From: Verrucomicrobiaceae bacterium
GTDB lineage: Bacteria; Verrucomicrobiota; Verrucomicrobiia; Chthoniobacterales; Terrimicrobiaceae
Direction: 5' to 3'
DNA length: 40,499 bases
Assembly: GCA_007280915.1 (NCBI GenBank)
Contig: QYQL01000065.1
Coordinates: 1-40,499, forward strand
Of the stretch, positions 1 through 9,000 are shown piece after piece (positions within the stretch are counted from its first letter, which is position 1; each line of letters begins with the position of its first letter). The notes under the pieces are model-generated. The model was not told the DNA's origin, searched no databases, and saw nothing but the letters and a program-made list of their open reading frames with translations. The translations under genes and the position numbers were made by a program.

Positions 1-3000
1 CAATGGCTTCATCGCAAACAGTGCCGGCTCAAATGGGACGGCAACGGTCAGCAGCGGGACCTGGGCTAGTTCTGGCGGTCTCTCCGTCGGTAGTTCCGGC
101 AACGGCACCTTGACCGTGAACGGGGGCACGGTCACCAATGTTGCTGGCTTTATCGGCCGTTTCACAAATTCGCAGGGGACGGCGACGGTGAGCAGTGGGA
201 CCTGGGCCAGTTCGGGCACTCTCTACGTCGGCTTTTCGGGCAACGGCATCTTGAACCTAACCAACTCTGGTGTGGTGAGCGCGACTTTTGGAGCGAACCC
301 CGTAACGATCGGCAACTTTCTGGGCTCGGTTGGCACGCTCAACCTCGGCACGGGCACGACAGCGGGCACGCTTAATGCCACGACCGTCAACGGCGGTGCC
401 GGCACCGCGACCGTGAATTTCAACCAGTCGGGCAGTTACACTTTTGCCCCGAACCTTACCGGCACCCTCGCCGTGAACGCGATCGGCAGCGGAAACACCA
501 CCCTCGCCGGCACGAACACCTACTCGGGCAACACGACGATCACGGCCGGCAAGCTGGCCATCAACGGGAACAACTCGGGCGCGACCGGTGCGGTCCTTGT
601 GCAGGATGGCGGCACGATCGGCGGCAATGGCACGATCGGCGGAGCGATCACCGTGCAGTTCGGCGGCACCCTCGCCCCCGGCAACTCGATCGCCACGCTC
701 ACCGGCACGACCGCCACCTTCGAGACCGGCAGCCTCTTTGCCCTCGAAGGCAACGGGGCGTTCTTCGACCGCCTCACCCTCTCCGGTGCGGCCACCATCC
801 AGTTCGGCGCGCAAATCTCCTTCAACCTCCTCGGCGCCCTGACGCAGAATAGCTACACGCTCCTGAGCGCCGCCAGCGGGCTCGATGGGACGACGAAATT
901 CACGCTCAGCGGCGCGGTGCCCACCGGCTACGCCCTCAACTACTCGGGCACCGCTCTCACCCTAGATGTCCTCCCGCTCGCCAACGCCTACTGGAAGGGC
1001 GAGACCGATGCGCTCTGGACCACAAATGATTCGGGCACCACGAATTGGGCCACCGCGCAGGACGGCCTCACCAACACGACGCGACTGCCCGGCGCATCAA
1101 CCGACGTCACCTTCTCGGCCAATGGCTCAACCAACCAGAACACGACGCTCGGCGCGGACTTCTCGATCAAGAGCCTCACGGTCAATGATCCCGCCGCCGT
1201 CACCATCGGTGGCTCGAACACTCTCACGATCAGCGGAAACAATACCCTCACGGTCGGCGCCGGCGCCGGCCTCCTCACGATCAGTGTCAACAGTCTCGTC
1301 CTCGACGGGGCCACCTCCCAATTCGCTATCGGCAACAGCGCCGGAGCCCTCATCAGCAGCGGGATCTCTGGATCGAGCACTATCGTCAAATCGGGCAACG
1401 GCACACTTACCCTCTCCGGCAACAATACCTATAGTGGTGACACGACGATCAAGTCGGGCACCTTGGCACTGGCCTCGGGAGGTTCAAACTTCCTCTCGGC
1501 TAATACCACCGTCGGAGATGCCGCCGGCGACAACGGTGTGTTGCTGATTTCGGGTGGAGTCCTCAGGAACAATGCCGGAGTCATCGGTAACAGCGTGGGC
1601 TCGAATGGCTCGGCCACGATCACCAGCGGGAATTGGACGAATACCTCACTGCTCACGGTCGGAAATTCCGGCAACGGCTCGCTCCTGGTCAATGGCGGCA
1701 GCGTTTCCACCAATGGCTCTGCCTTTATCGGCAAGAGTTCAGGCTCCTCGGGCTCGGTCACAGTGACCAGCGGCACGTTGACCAGTAGTCTTGCTCTCTA
1801 TCTGGGCAAGGATTCCGGATCCTCGGGCTCGCTGCTGGTGAACGGGGGACTTGTCTCCAGCCTTGCTAATGCCTACCTCGGCTTCGACGTCAATTCCACG
1901 GGCGCGGCGACGGTGACAAGCGGGACGTGGGCGATTTCAAAAGGTCTCAGCGTGGGGCAAAGCGGTAACGGCACGCTTCTGATCAATGGCGGGAACGTTT
2001 CCCTGAGCGGGATCTTAAGTCCGAGTGCAAACATCGGCGCCGCCGCCGGTTCCACGGGCATGGTGACGGTGACGAGCGGCACGTTGGAGATTGCAAACTC
2101 TCTCGCCACTGGTGTTTTAGGCAATGGCACGCTGCTGATCACCGGAGGGAACGTTTCAAATAAAAATGGATCCGTCGGCTTCGGCAGCAATTCCACCGGG
2201 AACGTCACCGTCTCAGGAGGCAATTGGACCAATAACGGCACGCTCACCGTGGCCGATAGCGGCACCGGCAAGCTCGTGATCAGCGGCAATGGCTCCGTTT
2301 CTGACACAACCGGCACCATTGCAAACAGCGCTGGCTCCACCGGTAGCGTCACAGTCACGGGCGGCAACTGGACGAATTCTGCCGACCTCGTCGTGGGCCG
2401 AATCGGAAATGGCACGCTGGCTATCAGCGGCAATGGCTCGGTTTCCAATTCAAACGGGTATATCGGAAGAAACGCAGGCTCCACGGGCATCCTCACCGTT
2501 TCGGGCGGAATTTGGACGAGTTCAGGGGATATCGCTGTGGGCTTGACCGGAAATGGCACGCTCTCGATCAGCGGCAATAGCTCCGTCTCGGCGAACACCG
2601 TAACGGTTGCTTATTCCCAAAATGGCACCGGGACGCTGAATCTCAATGGCGGCACACTAAGCACCGGACAAGTGGCAAAAGGCCTGGGCTCTAATGGAAC
2701 AGTCTCCTTCAATGGCGGCACCCTCCAACTCACCGGCAACCAAGCCAGCCTCTTCAACGGGTTCGGCTCCAATGACGTCAAACTCAACGGCTCCGGCGGG
2801 ACGATCAACACCCAGGGCTTCGCAGTCGCATCCGCCCAGGCCCTCAGCGGCAGCGGCTCCCTCACCAAGCAGGGCAGCGGCACGCTCACCCTCACCGGCA
2901 CAAACACCTACACCGGAGCGACGACGGTCTCGGCAGGCGCACTCTATGTCAACGGCGACAATAAGTTGGCGACCGGCGATGTCACGGTGCAGAGCGGCGG

Positions 3001-6000
3001 AACGCTAGGCGGCGGAGGTAACATCGGCGGCAACGTCACCGTTCAAAGCGGGGGCACGATTACCGCAGGCCGCAATGCCACCAGCACGGACCTTCTTTCG
3101 GTAAACAACCTCTCGCTGCTCTCGGGCGGCACGGCTCTTTTAAAAATACAGGGATTAAGTGCCTTTGACTCGATCTGGGCCAAAGACGTTCTCTCCGCGA
3201 CAGGCAACGTCACCCTAAGCCTCCAACTCTCCGGAGGCTACACGGGAGAGGTAGGCGACGCGTTCAAAATTTTCAATTTCACCACCCCGTCGTTTGACAT
3301 CACAAACTTTGCCCTCGCTTCAAACCTTGGCAGCCAATTCCAATGGGACCTCACCGGACTCACCAGCAACGGAACGGTCGCGATCATCTCGGGTATTCCC
3401 GCCCCCACTCACTGGCTCGGCCAGACTGACAGCACATGGTCCGGCACGAACTGGGCAAGCGACGGCAACGGGACCGCCACCACCGCCACTCCCACGCGCA
3501 CGGACAACATCACCTTCTCCGCCACCGGCGCGACACACCAGACGCCAGTTACCCTCGATGTGGATGCCACCATCAAGAGCCTCACGGTGGATGATACCGT
3601 CGGCCTCACCGGAAACAAGACTCTCACCGTCACCGGCGGCACGACTATCGGAAATGGCAATCTGACTCTCTCGAATGGCATCACTTTGCGGAGCAACAGC
3701 AACATCGCGTCAATGATCGCCGAGAACTCTGGCGCTGATGCCTCTGTCACCGTGAACGGAGGGAACTGGACCAATGTCAGCAACCTGATCGTGGGGAGCT
3801 CTGGCAACGGCACGCTCAACGTAACGGATAACGGAACAGTGAGCGTCGGTGCAAATGGCACGGGGACGGTGAATCTTGGAGTGTCCAGCGGTAGCGTCGG
3901 GACGTTGAACATCGGCTCCTACGGCGGCAACTCCACAGCAGGCACGCTCAACGCTGCCGAAGTCGACGGCGGCTCCGGCACGGCGACCGTGAACTTCAAC
4001 CAGACGGACGCCATCACCTTCGCCCCGAAGATCACCGGTGGCGCCAGCGCGAACCAGCTCGGCGGCGGCACCACCACGCTCATCGGCAACAGCACCTACA
4101 CCGGCGCAACATCCGTTTCCGCAGGCGCACTCTACGTCAACGGCGACAACTCCGCCGCCACCGGCGACGTCACCGTCTCCGGCGGAACTCTCGCTGGCAG
4201 TGGCAACATTGGAGGCAACGTCACTGTCCAAAGCGGCGGCACGATCACTGCCGGGGCGGACGAGACATCGGGCGGCCATCTCACGACAAACAACCTCACA
4301 CTCCTCGACGGCAGCACCGCTCTGTTCAAACTCTCGAACCCCAACAATTTGGTCCCGGTTATTCTGCAAGGTGGCATTCTGACCTCTTCAGGCAACCTCA
4401 CTCTCAGCCTCCAACTTATCGATGGTTACGCCGGCACCCTCGGGGATACCTTCAAACTGTTCGCCTACGATCGGAATTTCGGCACCACAAACTTCCTCAT
4501 CAGCACGAATCTTAGCAATGGCCTCGCATGGGATACCTCGTTCCTGACATCGCAGGGAATTGTTCTTATCAAGACCGATGCCCTCGCCGCGACCCACTGG
4601 CTCGGGCAGACAGACAGCAACTGGTCCGGAGCCAACTGGGCCAGCAACGCCGCCGGGAACGCCACCACCGCGACGCCCACCAGCGCCGACGACATCACCT
4701 TCTCCGCCAACGGTGCGACCAACCAAACCAACACCGTCCTCGATGTGGACACCTCGATCAAGAGCCTCACGGTCAACAGCACCGCGGGCATCCAGGGCAA
4801 CAACACCCTGACCATCACCGGTGACACCAATGTCAATGCCGGAACGCTCACGCTCAGCGGCGGCGTGACCATGCTGACCGGCGGCAAAAGTGTAATCGAT
4901 GGAACGGGAGACGGCGCGGCCGTGAACGTCGATGGAACGGGTTCCACCTGGACCACCACCGGCGATCTGATCGTCGGCAACAACGCAATCGGCGCCCTGA
5001 ACGTCAACGGCGGGGCGGTCAGCAGCAATAACCTTTATGTGGGCAACTATGGCGGATCAAATGGCACGGTCACGCTGACCGACGGCACCATCAATGCGAA
5101 CTTTCTCACGATCGGGGAAGCTGGCGGCACGGGTAATCTGTTCATCAGCGGAGGCGTTCTCACGAACCCGGACGCCTACATTACGGACTACGCCGGATCA
5201 GGCAGGGCCACGGTCTCGGGCGGCACCTGGAACAACACGGGCAATCTCTATGTCGGTGGCGGCGGTCTCGGAACCCTCGATATCACAGGCGGACTGGTGA
5301 CCACCGGCGTCAGCGCACGCCTTGGATTGGTGGGCGGCACCGAGGGGCGGGTCACCGTGAGCGGCAACGGCACGTTCCAGAATGCGGGAGTTCTCATCGT
5401 CGGCGACGTTGGCACCGGCACGCTGAATATCCAGAACGGCGGCACGGTCAGCGTCGGCGCAAATGGCACGGGTAATCTTACTCTGGCCAGTGAAGCAGGC
5501 AGCACGGGAACGCTCAACATCGGCGCGTTTGGCGGCAACAGCACCGCCGGGACCCTCAACACCGCAGAGGTCACGGGCGGCAACGGCACCGCAACGGTCA
5601 ACTTCAACCAATCGGACGCCACCACCTTCACTCCGAAGATCACCGGCAGCATCAGCCTCAACCAACTCGGCAACGGCAGCACCGCGCTCACCGGAGACAG
5701 CAATTACACTGGTGAGACAAAGGTCTCTGCCGGCGCACTCTACGTGAACGGCGACAACTCTGCCGCCACCGGCGATGTCACCGTCTCCGGGGGCACCCTC
5801 AGCGGCAACGACAGGATCGGCGGCAACGTGACCGTCCAGATCGGCGGCAAAATCGCCGCGGGCTCCGATGCGGCAACGATCGGCACGCTCACGCTGGGCA
5901 ATAACCTCTCGCTCCTCGACGGCAGCACGGCGGCGTTCCGCTTTGGCAGCCAGAATCTTTTCGACTCGATCAGCGTCGGCGGAAACATCTCGCTCACCGG

Positions 6001-9000
6001 CTCCGTCATACTCAGCCTCCAGGTCCTCAGTAGCTACACCCCGGTGCTTAACGACAGCTTCAAGATATTCAGTTTAGCCAATCCATTTGATGCCAGCGGA
6101 TTCACCCTTGATACCAATCTCACCGGCTTCAAGTGGAACCTCACCAGGCTCGGTACCGATGGCATCGTCTCGCTCGACCCGCCCGCGCCACCCACCGCCT
6201 ACTGGAACGGCACCACGAACAGCAACTGGAACTACTCATCAAACGCAACCACCAACTGGGTTGATGCTCAAACCGGCGGAGCCGATACCAAAACCATCCC
6301 CGGGCAAAATAGCGATGTCATCTTTACCGCCGACAACGCTCAAAACCTCAACACCACGCTGGGTGAAGACCTTAAAATTCAGAGCCTCACGGTGAATACT
6401 ACCTCCGCCATCACCATCGGCGGGGCGAACACCCTGACGATCCTGGGGCCCAAAGCCCTCACGGTCGCCGACGACGCCGGACTCGTCACGATCAGCACAG
6501 GCGACCTCATCCTACCGGGGACCACCACGCAATTCGATATCGGCAACAGCGCCACCGCCCTCATCGCCACAACGATCTCCGGGGCCAGTGCCCTCGAAAA
6601 ATCGGGCGTCGGCACGCTCATACTCACCGGATCGAACACCTACACCGGCGGGACCACGATCAGCGGCGGCATCCTCCAGCTCGGTGACGGCGGGACGACC
6701 GGCTCGGTCCTCGGCAACATTGTTGACAGCGACACCCTGGTTTTCAAACGCTCTGATAACCTGACTTTCTCGGACAAGATCTCCGGCACCGGCTCGCTCA
6801 TCCAGAACGGATCAGGGACACTGAACATCACCGGATCGAACACCTACACCGGCGGCACCACGGTCAGATCCGGCATGCTGCAACTCTCCGGAACGGGATC
6901 AATTACACACCCTGACGCCATCCTCGTGGTGGGGAGTGTTTTCGGCGACAATGCCAATCTCCTCATTTCGGATCCCGGCAGTTCGCTGACCGCCGGCAAT
7001 ATCTACCTCGGCAGGGGCGCTGGCTCCACGGGCAACGCGACGGTCACCAACGGTAAGCTGACGAGTTCCGCCGACGCCCTCATCGTCGGCGCGGCGGGCA
7101 CAGGCGTCCTTCAGGTCAACGGGGGCTTCGTTTCCAGCAATGCCGGTATCATCGGCAACATCGCCGGCTCCAACGGCACGGCCACCGTCACCAACGGCAC
7201 CTGGGCCAATTCGGGCACCCTCACGGTCGGTGCATCGGGCTCAGGGCAACTGATGATCTCCGGCGGCCTCGTCTCCAACACCCAGGGATTCATCGGCGAT
7301 AGCACCGGATCGCAGGGCGCTGCCACGGTCAGCGGTGGCACCTGGGGCAGTTCCAGCGATCTCTTTATCGGCAAGGCCGGCACGGGCACGCTGCTGGTCA
7401 ACGGGGGCAATGTCTCCAACATCAATGCGAACATCGGCTCCGAGGCCGGCTCATCCGGCAACGCGACGGTGAGCAGCGGGGCGTGGTTGAACTCAGGCGA
7501 GCTTACCGTCGGCGCATCGGGCAACGGCACACTCAACATCACCGGCGGCACTGTCTCCAATACGACGGGAAACATTGGCGGTGCTGCAGGATCGCAGGCT
7601 GCGGCTACGGTCAGCGGCGGCACCTGGAACAACACGGCCAGCCTCGTTGTCGGCGGCGGCGGTCTCGGAACCCTCGATATCACAGGCGGACTGGTGACCA
7701 CCGGCGTCAGCACACGCCTTGGCTTGGGGGGCGGCACCGAAGGACGGGTCACGGTGAGCGGAAACGGCACGTTCCAGAATGCGGGAGTTCTCATCGTCGG
7801 CGACGCCGGCACCGGCACGCTGGACATCAAAGCAGGTGGAACTGTCACGAGCTTGAACGGTATCGTTGCGGCTCAGGTGGACTCGAACGGCACAGTCACC
7901 GTGAACGGCTCGGGCTCGACATGGACGATGACGGGCGACCTCTCCGTGGACACAGGCGGCACGGGCGAGTTGAACATCACCGCAGGCGGCGAGGTCTCCG
8001 ACGTCAACGGCTTCATCGCCACAGGTTCGATTCCGGCCCTCAAAGGCACTGTCACCGTGGATGGCTCGGGCTCGACATGGACAAATACTGGCAACCTCAC
8101 CGTCGGCGACACCGGCCCCGGCAACCTCAACATCAAAGCGGGCGGCCTCGTCACCAGCTTGAATGGTATCGTTGCGGCTCAGGTGGGTTCGAACGGCACA
8201 GTCACCGTGAACGGCTCGGGCTCGAAATGGACGATGACGGGTGACCTCTACGTGGGCAAGGACAACGGCGGGGTCAACCTGACCGTGTCCGACGGCGGCG
8301 CGCTGACGAACGGCAAGACGGTCATCGGCTACGACGCCGCGTCAGACAGCAACACGGTTCTCATCACCGGAGCGGAAACCGCATGGAACAGCTCGGTGAC
8401 ATTCCACCTGGGCTACAACGGCAGCGAAAACCAGATGACGGTGTCCGATGGTGCGGCCGTGAGTGTGAGCGCGCAGGGCGGCCAGAACGTGGACTCGCTG
8501 ATCGGCTTCAACGACGGATCAAACTATAACAACCTGACCGTAACCGGCGAGGGCTCGTCGTTCACGAACAACGCGACCCTCTACGTAGGGCGCAGCGGCA
8601 TTGGCAACCGACTGGACATCCTCGAAGGCGGCCTCGTGACGAGCAAAAACGTGCGCATCGGCGGAGGGACGGGATCCAATGGCATCACGGAAGACAGCTT
8701 CGCGCTCGTGGATGGAGCAGGATCGACCTGGGACATCTCGGGCACGATGCGGGTCGGTTCGAGCGGGAGCTTCAGCGGGCTCACGATCTCCAGCGGCGGG
8801 GCGGTGACCGTGACCGGCAACAGCTTCGTCGGCTACGACGCGACATCGAACGGCAACAGCGTCCTGGTGTGGGACGCGGGCTCGAGATGGTCGGTGAACG
8901 CGCTGACTATCGGGCGGCTGGGCACCAACAACGTCGTGACGGTCGCGCTCGACGGAAACCTGACGGCATCGTCGATCACGGTCGGCGAACAAGCCGGCTC

